Positions 9,502 through 18,639 are shown, counted from the first letter of the stretch. The stretch: DNA of 64,000 nucleotides from an uncultured Gemmatimonadales bacterium (GCA_947259405.1 CAMYLY010000002.1:1-64000); one strand, 5' to 3'. Numbers and translations are program-made. Notes: generated from the sequence alone by a model not told the origin.

Positions 9502-11081
9502 TTCAGCTTGCCGAGGATCTTGAGTGCCGCCAACCGGCCCGGTTGCCCGGTGATGCCACCGCCTGGATGCGTGCCGGACCCGCACTGGTAGTAGCCCGCG
9601 ATCGGCGTCGTGTAGCGTGCCCACTCCGCGGTCGGGCGGAGAAAGAAGAGTTGGTTGAGCGCCAGCTCACCATGGAAGATGTTCCCTTCGGTAAGCCCGA
9701 ACTCCATCTCCATATCAGCGGGCGTTACGACTTGCCGATGGAGAATGATGTCTTTGAGATTCGGCGCGTACTCCGCGATTGCGTCGATAACGGCATCCCC
9801 GAAAGCTTCTCGGCGCTCAGGTGACCACCCACCATTCAAGGCGAATGGCGCGTACTGCACGAAGCATGACATCACATGCTTGCCGGGAGGCGCCATGGAC
9901 GGATCGATCATCGATGGCATGATCATGTCGACATACGGCCTGCGACTAAACGCACCATACTTCGCGTCGTCGTACGCGCGCTCCAGATAGTCGATTGACG
10001 GTGAGATCGAAATAGCGCCCCGGTGGTGTGGGCCGGTGCCCGGAAGACAGGTGAAGTCTGGCAGCGCATCGAGCGCGAGGTTGACCTTGCCCGAGGAGCC
10101 GCGAATGCGAAATCGTTCGATATCTGTGAGCAGATCTTCCGGGAGATGCGAGCGATCCAAAAGACCCAGAAACGTCCGTCGAGGATCTAAGGCGGAAACG
10201 ACGAGCTTGGCCGCATACTCATCACCATTCTGCAGCACCACGCCCACGGCGCGGCCGTCGCGCACCGTGACCTCCTGCACCGTGCTCTCGAGACGGACCT
10301 CGGCGCCGAACGACTGGGCTGACGCCGCGATGGCCTCGCTGACTGCACCCGTTCCACCCTTCGCGAACCCCCACGCCCTGAACACGCCGTCGAGCTCACC
10401 CATGTAATGATGGAGTAGCACATACGCTGTGCCGGGCGACCTCGGGCCGAGGAACGTGCCGATGATCCCCGAAGCCGACAGCGTGGCTTTGAGCACGTCG
10501 GTCTCGAACCACTCCGCCAGGTAATCAGCGGCGCTCATCGTCATGAGTTTGTGGAGTTCGTGGAACCGTTGGGCACCCAATGACTGGAAGTGCCGTCCGA
10601 GTCGGAACAGCGCACGTAGGTCGCGAACGCTCACGGACGTCGGATCGGGAGGAATCATCTCCAGGATTGGCTTCACGGCAAAGGCGAGCTGATACATGAG
10701 CGATCCAAAATCGTCGTATGCATCCGCGTCCCGCGGCGAGTGTCGATACAGCTCGCGTCGCGTCTGGTCGCGATCCGCCCAGCGCGCCAGGTAATCGCCA
10801 TTGGGCATTGGCGTCATCGTGCTTTCAAGCGGCAGAATCTCGAGCCCGTGTCGGGAGAGATCCAGGTCCCGAATGATCTCTGGCCGGAGGAGGCTGACGA
10901 CATACGAGCATACAGAATACTTGAATCCTGGATGCACCTCCTCGGTCACGGCTGCACCACCAACGACGTGGCGCCGCTCTAGCACCAACACCCGCTTACC
11001 AGCCCGCGCGAGGTAGGCCGCATTGACAAGTCCGTTGTGGCCCCCGCCGATCACGATGGCGTCGTAGGTGCTGGCGCTCAT
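9498..11081 (-). CDS. PYROXD2-like FAD-dependent oxidoreductase (B)
   Basis: A 527-residue flavoprotein, paralogous to its downstream neighbour. FAD-binding motif DAIVIGGGHNGLV, then LERRHVVGGAAVTEE, which is characteristic of the PYROXD2 branch, and a C-terminal QCGSGTHPGGG motif. Both paralogues share the stretch AISISPSI.YLERAYDDAKYGA, which suggests local duplication and divergence. The start overlaps the stop of the GcvT-like gene (ATGA at 11078-11081). The substrate is unknown; tandem use with a GcvT-like partner suggests oxidation of a methylated or aminated small molecule, which is inference. Confidence 0.88.
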   Translation of the reverse strand: MSASTYDAIVIGGGHNGLVNAAYLARAGKRVLVLERRHVVGGAAVTEEVHPGFKYSVCSYVVSLLRPEIIRDLDLSRHGLEILPLESTMTPMPNGDYLARWADRDQTRRELYRHSPRDADAYDDFGSLMYQLAFAVKPILEMIPPDPTSVSVRDLRALFRLGRHFQSLGAQRFHELHKLMTMSAADYLAEWFETDVLKATLSASGIIGTFLGPRSPGTAYVLLHHYMGELDGVFRAWGFAKGGTGAVSEAIAASAQSFGAEVRLESTVQEVTVRDGRAVGVVLQNGDEYAAKLVVSALDPRRTFLGLLDRSHLPEDLLTDIERFRIRGSSGKVNLALDALPDFTCLPGTGPHHRGAISISPSIDYLERAYDDAKYGAFSRRPYVDMIMPSMIDPSMAPPGKHVMSCFVQYAPFALNGGWSPERREAFGDAVIDAIAEYAPNLKDIILHRQVVTPADMEMEFGLTEGNIFHGELALNQLFFLRPTAEWARYTTPIAGYYQCGSGTHPGGGITGQPGRLAALKILGKLK

Positions 11082-12268
11082 GCGCGTTTGCGGTCCGGAT
11101 AGAAGAAGGGGAGATCGACCACCTGAGCGCGCGCCTTCCGGCGACGATGTTCCGCGGTGACCTCAACCATCAATTCAGTGCCGGCAGCGGCGTACGGTGC
11201 TTCCAGGTGCGCCAGCGTGATGTACTTCTTGAGGAGCGGGGACCAGCACCCACTTGTGGCATACCCCACCTGTCCACCCATCGCGTACACCGGCCTGCTC
11301 ACTCTCCACGCCGCCGTGGGCACTTGCGGGGGCAACCGGAACTCAGCGTACACTTCCTCCAGCGATTCCCATTCGATAGCAAGCCCGCGAAGCTGCCACG
11401 TCGGCCGACGATCACGCTCGGCCAGTAGCGCCGGACGACCAACGAACCCCGATTTGTCGAGCTTGACAGTCCACGCCAGGTTGAGCTCGAACGGAGACGA
11501 CTTACGTAACTCGATAATCGCGCGGCGGGCTGGCACATAGTCGACGTCGATCAGAATGAGACCAGCCTCGATTCTGGCCATGTCGAGTGCCAGCATACCT
11601 GCCGGCGTGAGTCCCCAGGGCTTGCCGACACGCACCAACGCGTCCCACACCTGACGCGCACCTTCTTGCGGAATCCAGATCTCGTACCCGAGATCACCTG
11701 TATACCCGGTGCGCGAGATGGTCACGGCCACACCGGCAATCGTCGCGTGCGTCACCCGGAAGAACCGCAGGTCTGCAAGGTCCTGCTCGCTCGCCATGCT
11801 AACAACCGCGCGCGCGTTGGGTCCCTGCACGGCGAGGGCCGCGACGGCATCCGACTCATCGGCGACTTCCACGTTCAATCGCCGGGAATGCTGATGCAGC
11901 CAGCGGAGGTTCGGTTCGGCGGCGGTCATCCGATAGACGTCGTCGCCCAACCGGGCCACCGTCCCATCATCCATGACCTTGCCATCATCATCACACCACG
12001 GCGTGTACATCACTTGACCCACGGAACACTTCGCAACGTTCCGGGTGACGACCCGATCCAGCAGCCGCCCTGCATCCGGGCCGATGACACGGTACTTGTA
12101 CAGCGGTGAGACGTCGAGCAGAGCCGCCGCGCTCCGAATGGCCCAGTACTCACGCTCGTGGGTCAGCTCGTACGCACTCGCAACCAGGAACCCCGACCAC
12201 CGCCGCCAATCTTGTGCTTGATTCAGCGGCGCGGTGCGAGGATGAAACGGCGTAGTGCGAAGAGGCAA
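11078..12268 (-). CDS. GcvT-family aminomethyltransferase-like protein
   Basis: A 396-residue GcvT-fold protein that should bind tetrahydrofolate or a related C1 carrier. Visible family features are the VSPLYKYRVIGPDA segment, DDDGKVMDDG, ISRTGYTGDLGYEIW, the RIEAG motif and a C-terminal GCVT_C barrel. It is not a housekeeping glycine-cleavage T-protein by context, as no gcvH or gcvP is nearby. The frame extends upstream to 12451, but that part is a low-complexity tandem repeat. I place the start at the TTG at 12268 because related proteins begin near this point (PLRTTPFHPRTAPLNQAQDW). No clear Shine-Dalgarno supports it, so the start is tentative. Confidence 0.82.
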   Translation of the reverse strand: MPLRTTPFHPRTAPLNQAQDWRRWSGFLVASAYELTHEREYWAIRSAAALLDVSPLYKYRVIGPDAGRLLDRVVTRNVAKCSVGQVMYTPWCDDDGKVMDDGTVARLGDDVYRMTAAEPNLRWLHQHSRRLNVEVADESDAVAALAVQGPNARAVVSMASEQDLADLRFFRVTHATIAGVAVTISRTGYTGDLGYEIWIPQEGARQVWDALVRVGKPWGLTPAGMLALDMARIEAGLILIDVDYVPARRAIIELRKSSPFELNLAWTVKLDKSGFVGRPALLAERDRRPTWQLRGLAIEWESLEEVYAEFRLPPQVPTAAWRVSRPVYAMGGQVGYATSGCWSPLLKKYITLAHLEAPYAAAGTELMVEVTAEHRRRKARAQVVDLPFFYPDRKRA

Positions 12269-12375
12269 TGGACGTGAGCGATGAGCAGTTGGCAGTATGC
12301 GGTCAGCGGTTACGTGTTCGTTCTCGGCTGTTGGCCGTCCACAAGCGGAAGCTACCTCCTGTTCCCCAGCTCTGG

Positions 12376-12427
12376 CTATCCCCTCTATCTCTTCTATCCC
12401 CTCTATCCCTTCTTCCCCCACCGTCCC
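12376..12427. repeat. Nine-base tandem repeat (CTATCYCYT), G-quadruplex-capable on minus strand
   Basis: Four adjoining 9-base units (CTATCCCCT, CTATCTCTT, CTATCCCCT, CTATCCCTT) fill 12376-12411, followed by further C-runs. On the minus strand 12398-12427 has four G-runs of at least three with 5-base loops, matching the G3+N1-7 pattern. It lies between two divergent GcvT-like genes. The reverse complement of the same unit recurs at 14268-14310. Confidence 0.85.
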
Positions 12428-12469
12428 TTCTGCTACATTCCCTCCCACCAACTTCTCCGAGGGCGCTCG

Positions 12470-13615
12470 ATGACCAGCTTTGACATGTCACTCGTACAAC
12501 GCGGAGCTCGTTTGCGGCGGTCGCCGTTCTTCAGCGCCACCCTTCGGTACGGGTGCCAGGGCTATACGGTGTACAACCACATGTTCCTTCCCATTCAGTA
12601 CGCCGACCTCGAAGAAGAGCATGACCGGCTCCTCAATCATGTAACGGTGTGGGACGTGTCGGTGGAACGACAGGTCGAGATCACTGGCCCCGACGGGTTC
12701 GCCTTCACCAACCTGCTCACACCGCGCAATCTCGCCAAATGCAAGGTCGGCCAGGGCAAGTACGTGATCATCACCGCCGAAGACGGCGGTATCATCAACG
12801 ATCCTGTGTTGCTGCGACTCGGCGAGAATCATTTTTGGCTGGCACTGGCCGACAGCGACGTGCTCCTGTGGGCAAAGGGTGTTGCATACCGGTCGGGAAT
12901 GGACGTGACGATCCGAGAACCCGACGTCTCCCCGATGCAGATCCAAGGTCCCAAGTCCAAGGAGGTCGTCAAAGCGCTGTTCGGCAACGGCGTGCTGGAC
13001 TTGGACTACTACTACTTCATGGAAGCGAGACTCGACGGGATCCCGGTGGTAGTCACGCGAACGGGTTGGAGCGGAGAGATCGGTTACGAGATCTACCTTT
13101 GCGATGGCAGCAAAGGCGACGACCTGTGGGAACGGGTCATGGAGGCCGGCAGTCCTTACAACATTGCGCCAACAGGGCCGTCGGACATTCGACGCATCGA
13201 GGCCGGCATCTTGAATTACGGCATCGATATTACCCTGGACGACAACCCGTACGAGGTCGGATTGGGCTGGTTGGTGGATCTCGAACAACCAACGGATTTC
13301 ATCGGCAAGGAGGCGCTAGCCGAAATCAAGGCAAAAGGGGTCTCACGGAAGCTGGTCGGCGTGGAGATTGGCGGTGATCGGCTCGACCTCAATGAGACAC
13401 GGTGGCCGGTGTCGGTTGGTGGCGAAGATGTAGGTTACATCACATCGGCCGTCTACTCTCCGCGAATCGGTACGAACATCGGGTACGCAATGGTGCCCGT
13501 GGCCCACGCCGATCTGGGCACGAAGCTCACCGCATCCGTTCCCCACGGTGACGTGGAAATCACAGTAGTGAAGAAGCCGTTCGTGGACCCCACCAAAGAG
13601 ATTCCCAAGTCCTGA
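12470..13615 (+). CDS. DmdA-like GcvT-family protein (putative demethylase)
   Basis: A 381-residue GcvT-fold protein closest in style to DMSP demethylase DmdA: it opens with MTSFDMSLVQRG.R.RRSPFF, then YTVYNHMFLP, VWDVSVERQVEITGPD, LTPRNLAKCKVGQGKYV and GGIINDPV, where classical T-proteins have a different GG..DD motif. DmdA moves a methyl group to tetrahydrofolate. Whether the substrate here is DMSP or another methylated compound cannot be settled by eye. The start at 12470 is preferred because upstream codons translate the low-complexity repeat. Its stop overlaps the pdxH start by one base (TGATG at 13613-13617). Confidence 0.78.
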   Translation: MTSFDMSLVQRGARLRRSPFFSATLRYGCQGYTVYNHMFLPIQYADLEEEHDRLLNHVTVWDVSVERQVEITGPDGFAFTNLLTPRNLAKCKVGQGKYVIITAEDGGIINDPVLLRLGENHFWLALADSDVLLWAKGVAYRSGMDVTIREPDVSPMQIQGPKSKEVVKALFGNGVLDLDYYYFMEARLDGIPVVVTRTGWSGEIGYEIYLCDGSKGDDLWERVMEAGSPYNIAPTGPSDIRRIEAGILNYGIDITLDDNPYEVGLGWLVDLEQPTDFIGKEALAEIKAKGVSRKLVGVEIGGDRLDLNETRWPVSVGGEDVGYITSAVYSPRIGTNIGYAMVPVAHADLGTKLTASVPHGDVEITVVKKPFVDPTKEIPKS

Positions 13616-14268
13616 TGTCGTTCCTCGGACGGCTCCGTACGGTTTTCACCCTGGGCCGGGGAGTCACGAAGGGACTTCCCGAACTCACCGGTGCCGACGA
13701 TCCGATAGCGTTCTTCCAGCGGTGGCTCGAGGACGCCGAACGGTCAGGAATGATTCACCCCAACGCCATGACTGTCGCCACGTCCACGCCAGACGGTGTC
13801 CCATCTGCTCGCATGATGCTCCTGAAGGGTGTCGACGATCGTGGCTTCGTCTTCTACAGCAACTACGAGAGCCGGAAGGGCCACGAGCTGTCGGCCAATG
13901 CACACGTGGCACTCGTGTTCCACTGGTCGATTCTGGAGCGGCAGGTCCGCGTCGAGGGCGCCGCTGCGAGAATCTCAGAAGAAGAGTCAGCCGCATACTT
14001 CGCATCTCGACCGCGCGGCAGTCGCATTGGTGCCTGGGCATCACCACAAAGTGCAGAGTTAGCAGGCCGCGCCGAACTCGAAGACCGCGTCCGTGAATTC
14101 GAAGCGAAATACCCCGGACAGAAAGTCCCGCTCCCACCGTTTTGGGGCGGTTACCGACTCACTCCGCAGTGTATCGAGTTTTGGCAGGGCCGACTGAATC
14201 GCTTACACGATCGGCTGCGCTACGACCGTGATGGGGCGGGGTGGAGGGTGGTGAGACTGGGTCCGTAA
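13615..14268 (+). CDS. pdxH: Pyridoxamine 5'-phosphate oxidase
   Basis: A 217-residue protein, the usual PdxH length. It oxidises pyridoxine or pyridoxamine 5'-phosphate to PLP with FMN and O2, in the cytoplasm. Diagnostic motifs are SARMMLLKGVDDRGFVFYSNY, ESRKGHEL, the SRIGAWAS segment, the FWGGYRLTP segment and the C-terminal WQGRLNRLHDRL signature. It is translationally coupled to the DmdA-like gene by a TGATG overlap. This may supply PLP to the neighbouring amine or one-carbon enzymes, or be incidental. A quadruplex-capable tandem repeat begins at its stop codon. Confidence 0.95.
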   Translation: MSFLGRLRTVFTLGRGVTKGLPELTGADDPIAFFQRWLEDAERSGMIHPNAMTVATSTPDGVPSARMMLLKGVDDRGFVFYSNYESRKGHELSANAHVALVFHWSILERQVRVEGAAARISEEESAAYFASRPRGSRIGAWASPQSAELAGRAELEDRVREFEAKYPGQKVPLPPFWGGYRLTPQCIEFWQGRLNRLHDRLRYDRDGAGWRVVRLGP

Positions 14269-14310
14269 TAGAGGGATAGAGGGGATAGAAGGGACAGAAG
14301 GGATAGAAGG
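14268..14310. repeat. Nine-base tandem repeat (ATAGARGGG), G-quadruplex-capable on plus strand
   Basis: About five units of ATAGAGGG(G) / ATAGAAGGG / ACAGAAGGG run from the pdxH stop into the intergenic region. Four G-runs are separated by loops of 5, 6 and 6 bases. It is the reverse-complement form of the array at 12376-12411, so the DmdA-like/pdxH pair is bracketed by inverted copies of the same repeat. Confidence 0.85.
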
Positions 14311-14355
14311 CGTGGACGAGACCGAGCCTGTCTTCTCAGTCCCTCTGTTGAGAGC

Positions 14356-15627
14356 CTAGAGTTCTCGAATGGCCTCAATGGGATCGAGCTTGGCCGCCCG
14401 CGATGCCGGATACCATCCGAACAGGAGGCCGACCAGGATCGCGAAGGCGATCGCCATCACGGCGCCTGGCATATTGACCGGAACCGTAAATTCCCGGCCG
14501 AAACTCTGCGCGATCGACTCAGTGACCTTGATCAGGCCCGTACCACCCAACAAACCAACCGTCGCTCCCAGGAGAGCGAGCGTGAGAGACTCTGCGAGAA
14601 ACAGTCGCCGGATCGAGCGGTCGTCGGCGCCGAGGGCCGCTCGAATACCGATCTCGCGCACTCGTTCCCGGACGGAAATCAAAAGCACGCTAAACAGACC
14701 GATGCCACCGACAATCAAGGTGACGCCGGCAATGGTGAACAACACCACATTCCATCCGCTCAGTATCCCATCCGCCATGGCTAGGTCTTCGGCAACGTCA
14801 GCGGCCGAGTTTTCGACCTCGAAGTCGTCCGCACCCAGATGGCGCTGTTTGAGATACATCCGTCCGGATTCGAGCACCGACGGAAAGTCGGCATCATCCG
14901 CCACTTTCAGGAAGACCTGGTCAACCCGCTGCTGCCCGCGATGGTACTGGGTCACCCACGTGTAGGGGACGTACATGCGGCGAGCCAGGAACGAGAAATC
15001 AGCGGGTACGAGTTCCAGTTCCACCGGCGCAACCACGCCCACGACCTTGAACCGTAGCCCGTCGATCGTCACCGTCCGGCCAATCGGATCCGCAGTGCCG
15101 AAGAACGGTTCGACCAACTCCTCGCCGATGACCACGACGCGGGCCGCATTGACGATGTCGAGAGGAACAAGCTCACGTCCGCGCACGATGGGGTAGTTGC
15201 GGAACGACAGATACCCAACGTCCACACCCTCGACGGGGATAACGCGCTGATCGAGCAGCGTACTGACCAGTCGCGCGTCACTCCAGTCACGAGCATAGAC
15301 GGCGTCAACCCCACGCACGTTGCGCAAGTCGCGCACGTCTTTGATGGACAAGCCCACATGGCGTAGATCGGCCGCCCGTTCAGCGTCCGCCCGGGGCCCG
15401 CGGTCGATGAGCTCGAACGTGTGCGGCATGCCCATGCGGGAAAGCTCGTCGTAGGCCATGGTCTTGAGCGCCGCCGAAAGCGACGTCATCGACACAACGG
15501 AGGCAGCACCGAATACCACACCGAACAGCGTGAGCAACGACCGGAGCTTGTGACTCCAGATTTCGCGGAGTGCGTCGAGCGCGAGCTCGCCCCACTCGCT
15601 CACCCAGTCGCGAATCTGCCGAGCCAC
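14356..15627 (-). CDS. MacB-type ABC transporter permease (2)
   Basis: A 423-residue inner-membrane permease with the MacB/FtsX layout: an N-terminal helix (LRSLLTLFGVVFGAASVVSM), a periplasmic MacB_PCD domain and three C-terminal helices, with VREIGIRAALGA before the third-last helix. The GTG start at 15627 overlaps the upstream TAG by one base. It is the last gene of the exporter operon running from 18639. Two different permeases occur instead of two copies of one, so the transporter may be a heterodimer. The substrate is unknown; antimicrobial peptides, lipids and lipoproteins are all carried by relatives. Confidence 0.92.
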   Translation of the reverse strand: MARQIRDWVSEWGELALDALREIWSHKLRSLLTLFGVVFGAASVVSMTSLSAALKTMAYDELSRMGMPHTFELIDRGPRADAERAADLRHVGLSIKDVRDLRNVRGVDAVYARDWSDARLVSTLLDQRVIPVEGVDVGYLSFRNYPIVRGRELVPLDIVNAARVVVIGEELVEPFFGTADPIGRTVTIDGLRFKVVGVVAPVELELVPADFSFLARRMYVPYTWVTQYHRGQQRVDQVFLKVADDADFPSVLESGRMYLKQRHLGADDFEVENSAADVAEDLAMADGILSGWNVVLFTIAGVTLIVGGIGLFSVLLISVRERVREIGIRAALGADDRSIRRLFLAESLTLALLGATVGLLGGTGLIKVTESIAQSFGREFTVPVNMPGAVMAIAFAILVGLLFGWYPASRAAKLDPIEAIREL

Positions 15628-16853
15628 TATCCGTACCTCAATGCTTCCACCGGCGACAGGCGGGCCGCGCGAAACGCGGGATACAGGCCGGCAACGATGC
15701 CAACCGACAGGGATGTCGCAATGGCCACCGTCGCGATCTCGACCGTCACCGCGGCCGGCATACGCATCAAGATGGCCACCGTTCCCGTGAGGGCCGCGCC
15801 CAACCCGAGCCCGGCAAGGCCCCCTAACACGGCGATGACGACCACCTGCGCAAGGACCTGCGCGAAGATCTGCATCCCCGTGGCCCCCAGCGCCATCCGC
15901 GTACCGAACTCGCGCACGCGCTCAACCACCGAGGCGATCAAGATGTTCGCGATCACCACCCCGCCCGCAATGAGCGAAATCACGCCCACCACCAGGAAGA
16001 TGAAGTTGAACAGCAGAAAGAACTGTGCGTCGTCATTCGCGCCGGCGCCCGACGGAGTAATGTCGAAGTCTTCGACCCCATGGCGAAGGAACAGCATGGA
16101 TCCGACCTGCTCGGTCGCAGCCCGCGCCCCCGTGGGTGTCGCCGCCCGCAGCGTCAAGAAGGCGATCCGGGTCTCGGTGCCCATGTACAGGGCAAACGCT
16201 GTCGTGATTGGGATGTACGCCCGTTCGTTGCGATACTCGAGTGCGTTCCCGCTCCACACAGCAAACTGGAACACCTCCCGCTCCAATACGCCCACCACGG
16301 TGAACGCCTTCCCATCCAGCCGAACGAGCTTCCCGAGCGCAGCCTCGGGGTGTCCAAACAGCGAGTCCGCAAACTTCCATCCGAGCACCAGCACGCGGGC
16401 CCGCCGACGCACGTCGAGATCACTGATGTATCGGCCGACCATGGGACGGATGTCGTTGATGATGGCATAGTCGGGGGTCGTGCCAATCACCTGGCCTGGG
16501 AAGTCTCGATCTCCCGCCTGGTACCGCATCGTCGGGGCCCATCCGGGTGCCACCGCTGAAAGGGTCGTGGCGTTGTCCTTGAGGTACTCCGCGTCCTCAT
16601 AGGTCATCCGGTCTGACGCGAGCTCCGTCGCGGAGAGTTGCTGCGACTGTTCGCGATCGCGAACGATGACCGTTCCGGCCCCGCCAACCTCGGCGACAAA
16701 CTGCTGGGTCTGTTTCGTCTGCCCACCGAACAACGCGAGCACCGTGACGATACTGGCGGTTCCAAGAATGAGCCCGAGGAGGGACAGAAGGGTCTGGCCC
16801 AAATGCCGGCGGGCCTCCGCGAGGCCGACCAAAAGCGCCTCGAGAAAACTCAC
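15627..16853 (-). CDS. MacB-type ABC transporter permease (1)
   Basis: A 408-residue permease with the same MacB/FtsX architecture as its neighbour: N-terminal helix (LGQTLLSLLGLILGTASIVTV), periplasmic MacB_PCD domain with VLVLGWKFADSLFG, and three C-terminal helices (FVFLVVGV-like, VREFGTRMALGA, then two more). The GTG start at 16853 overlaps the ATPase stop as GTGA. With the paired permease, the ATPase and the fusion protein it forms a tripartite exporter that would need an outer-membrane channel encoded elsewhere. Confidence 0.92.
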   Translation of the reverse strand: MSFLEALLVGLAEARRHLGQTLLSLLGLILGTASIVTVLALFGGQTKQTQQFVAEVGGAGTVIVRDREQSQQLSATELASDRMTYEDAEYLKDNATTLSAVAPGWAPTMRYQAGDRDFPGQVIGTTPDYAIINDIRPMVGRYISDLDVRRRARVLVLGWKFADSLFGHPEAALGKLVRLDGKAFTVVGVLEREVFQFAVWSGNALEYRNERAYIPITTAFALYMGTETRIAFLTLRAATPTGARAATEQVGSMLFLRHGVEDFDITPSGAGANDDAQFFLLFNFIFLVVGVISLIAGGVVIANILIASVVERVREFGTRMALGATGMQIFAQVLAQVVVIAVLGGLAGLGLGAALTGTVAILMRMPAAVTVEIATVAIATSLSVGIVAGLYPAFRAARLSPVEALRYG

Positions 16854-17521
16854 GCTGCGATCTTCCCGTCGGCGATATGAATGCTGCGTTGCGCTTCCGC
16901 GGCCACGTGCATGTCATGCGTGACCATGACGATCGTATTCCCGGCGTTGTGGACCTCTCGGAAGGTCCTGAGCACCTCGGCGCCTGCCTTCGAGTCGAGG
17001 TTCCCGGTCGGCTCATCGACCAGCAGCATGGCAGGTTCACCCACGAGCGACCGCGCGACGGCCACGCGTTGTCGTTCACCCCCCGATAGTTCATCCGGGC
17101 GATGCCCGATGCGATCGCCGAGCCCCAACCGTTCCAACAGCGCCCTGGCCCGCTTCAGGCGTTCACGACGAGAAAACCCGCCGCGGTATTGCAGCGGCAA
17201 GGCAACGTTCTCGTCGATGGTCATTCGGGGCATGAGGTTAAAGGTCTGAAAGACGAACCCCACCTTCTGATTTCTGATGCGTGCCAGGGCCCGCCCGCGC
17301 AACGCTGAGATGTCCGCCCCATCGAGGTGGTATTCGCCGTCGGAAGGGGAGTCGAGGCACCCCAAGATGTGCATCAGCGTGCTCTTCCCGGATCCCGATG
17401 GACCGGTGATGGCAACGTACTCGCCCTGCTCGACTTGAACGTCAACGCCGCGCAGCGCCGGGACGTCAACGCGACCGAGGCGATAAACCTTGGTGATGCC
17501 GTGCGCATTGATGAGGGACAT
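16850..17521 (-). CDS. ABC transporter ATP-binding protein (LolD/MacB type)
   Basis: A 223-residue ATPase subunit. Walker A GPSGSGKST, Q-loop VFQTFNLMP, signature LSGGERQRVA, Walker B MLLVDEPTGNLDS and the H-loop VTHD are all intact. Size and motifs fit the LolD/MacB branch. It powers the exporter with the two downstream permeases. It starts two bases after the stop of the membrane fusion gene and overlaps the next gene by four bases, so the four genes are one operon. Confidence 0.95.
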   Translation of the reverse strand: MSLINAHGITKVYRLGRVDVPALRGVDVQVEQGEYVAITGPSGSGKSTLMHILGCLDSPSDGEYHLDGADISALRGRALARIRNQKVGFVFQTFNLMPRMTIDENVALPLQYRGGFSRRERLKRARALLERLGLGDRIGHRPDELSGGERQRVAVARSLVGEPAMLLVDEPTGNLDSKAGAEVLRTFREVHNAGNTIVMVTHDMHVAAEAQRSIHIADGKIAA

Positions 17522-17523
17522 GA

Positions 17524-18639
17524 CTAGCGCCCCGAAGCAGCACGGCGGGCGGCCTCCACGGGATCCTCTAAGGCCACCGAATCCCCAGCCGACAGACCCT
17601 CTGTGATTTCGACAAAGGTCAGGTTAGAGATCCCGAGTGTCACCGGCGTGCGTACGCCCTCTCCGTCCACGACCTTGAAGACCGTAGGGCGCCCCTCACG
17701 GAAGAAGACCGCCTCAACGGGCACGCGAACCACGCCTTGCGCCGTGGGACCCGCGATCTGGACGTTCGCGGTCATACCTGGTCGCAGGATTTGGTGCCCG
17801 GACGTCACCTCGATCTCCACGTCGAACACCCGAACGCGATCTTGCTGCCGAGCCGCAGGGGGCACCAATCGTACCTTGCCGGCCGCCGTGTCGTTCGGGA
17901 ACGCGTCGACCGTAATGGAGACCGTATCATCCCGGGCGACCTTGCCGATATCGACCTCATTGATTGCCGCTTTGATGACGAGGGTCGACAGGTCGCCGAT
18001 CGTGAAGAGCTCGGTACCTCCACCGAATGCCGACGTCCCGCCAACCACCGTCTCGCCTTCCTCGACTCCCTTGAGGATGACGACCCCCGCTGATGGCGCC
18101 GTGACTCTGGCCGACTGCGCGTCACCAGATGCTCGTACGCCGCTCTCCTCCATCAGCCGGAGCCGTTCCTCTGCCGCTTGGAGTTGGTTCTCCGCCTGAT
18201 CGAGTTCGGTCCGCTTCGACTCCACCTCACTCTCGGCGATGAGCGAGCGGGCCGAAAGCTCCTGAGCTCTCGCGTATTCACGTCGCAGATTCTGGACGGA
18301 GATCCTCCCAGCAGAGATCTCCGATTGGAGCTGTGCAAGCTGGTTGGCCTGAGCGATATCGGGCACGATCGTGGCCAGGAGCTGGCCGGCCCTGACGGCA
18401 TCTCCAGCTTCAACGTGAAGGATCCGTGCGACGCCGGATATGGGCGACTTCACCACGATCTGCCGCTCGGGTTCGACGAACCCCGTCTCTTCGATGGTTA
18501 CAGGGATATCGCCGCGGTCGGCCACGCCGACGGCGAAGGGAAGCCCATCGCTGGTGGCGTCACCGCTGGCGGAAGCACACCCAAACGCGAACGCGGCGGC
18601 GCCGAAAACCGCGTGTGGGGCACGGCTGATTCGGGACAT
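17524..18639 (-). CDS. HlyD/MacA-type membrane fusion lipoprotein
   Basis: A 371-residue periplasmic adaptor. The ATG at 18639 gives a signal sequence with lipobox AFGC; the longer frame to 18708 adds an unlikely leader. It has a biotinyl-lipoyl-like half-motif (KSPISGVARILHVEAGDAV), an alpha-helical coiled hairpin around residues 110-180 (LQSEISAGRISVQNL to AEERLRLMEE), then the second lipoyl half and a beta-barrel domain. It links the ABC pump to an outer-membrane channel. Shine-Dalgarno AGAGG lies 7 bases before the ATG and is flanked by a 12-base perfect palindrome at 18649-18660. Confidence 0.9.
   Translation of the reverse strand: MSRISRAPHAVFGAAAFAFGCASASGDATSDGLPFAVGVADRGDIPVTIEETGFVEPERQIVVKSPISGVARILHVEAGDAVRAGQLLATIVPDIAQANQLAQLQSEISAGRISVQNLRREYARAQELSARSLIAESEVESKRTELDQAENQLQAAEERLRLMEESGVRASGDAQSARVTAPSAGVVILKGVEEGETVVGGTSAFGGGTELFTIGDLSTLVIKAAINEVDIGKVARDDTVSITVDAFPNDTAAGKVRLVPPAARQQDRVRVFDVEIEVTSGHQILRPGMTANVQIAGPTAQGVVRVPVEAVFFREGRPTVFKVVDGEGVRTPVTLGISNLTFVEITEGLSAGDSVALEDPVEAARRAASGR

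Noticed and set aside
12470-13615. Proven DMSP demethylase
   Set aside because: Motifs are DmdA-like, but the fold is shared with glycine cleavage T-proteins and other methyltransferases; substrate not assignable by eye.
12376-14310. CRISPR array
   Set aside because: Units are 9-base contiguous repeats without spacers or cas genes.
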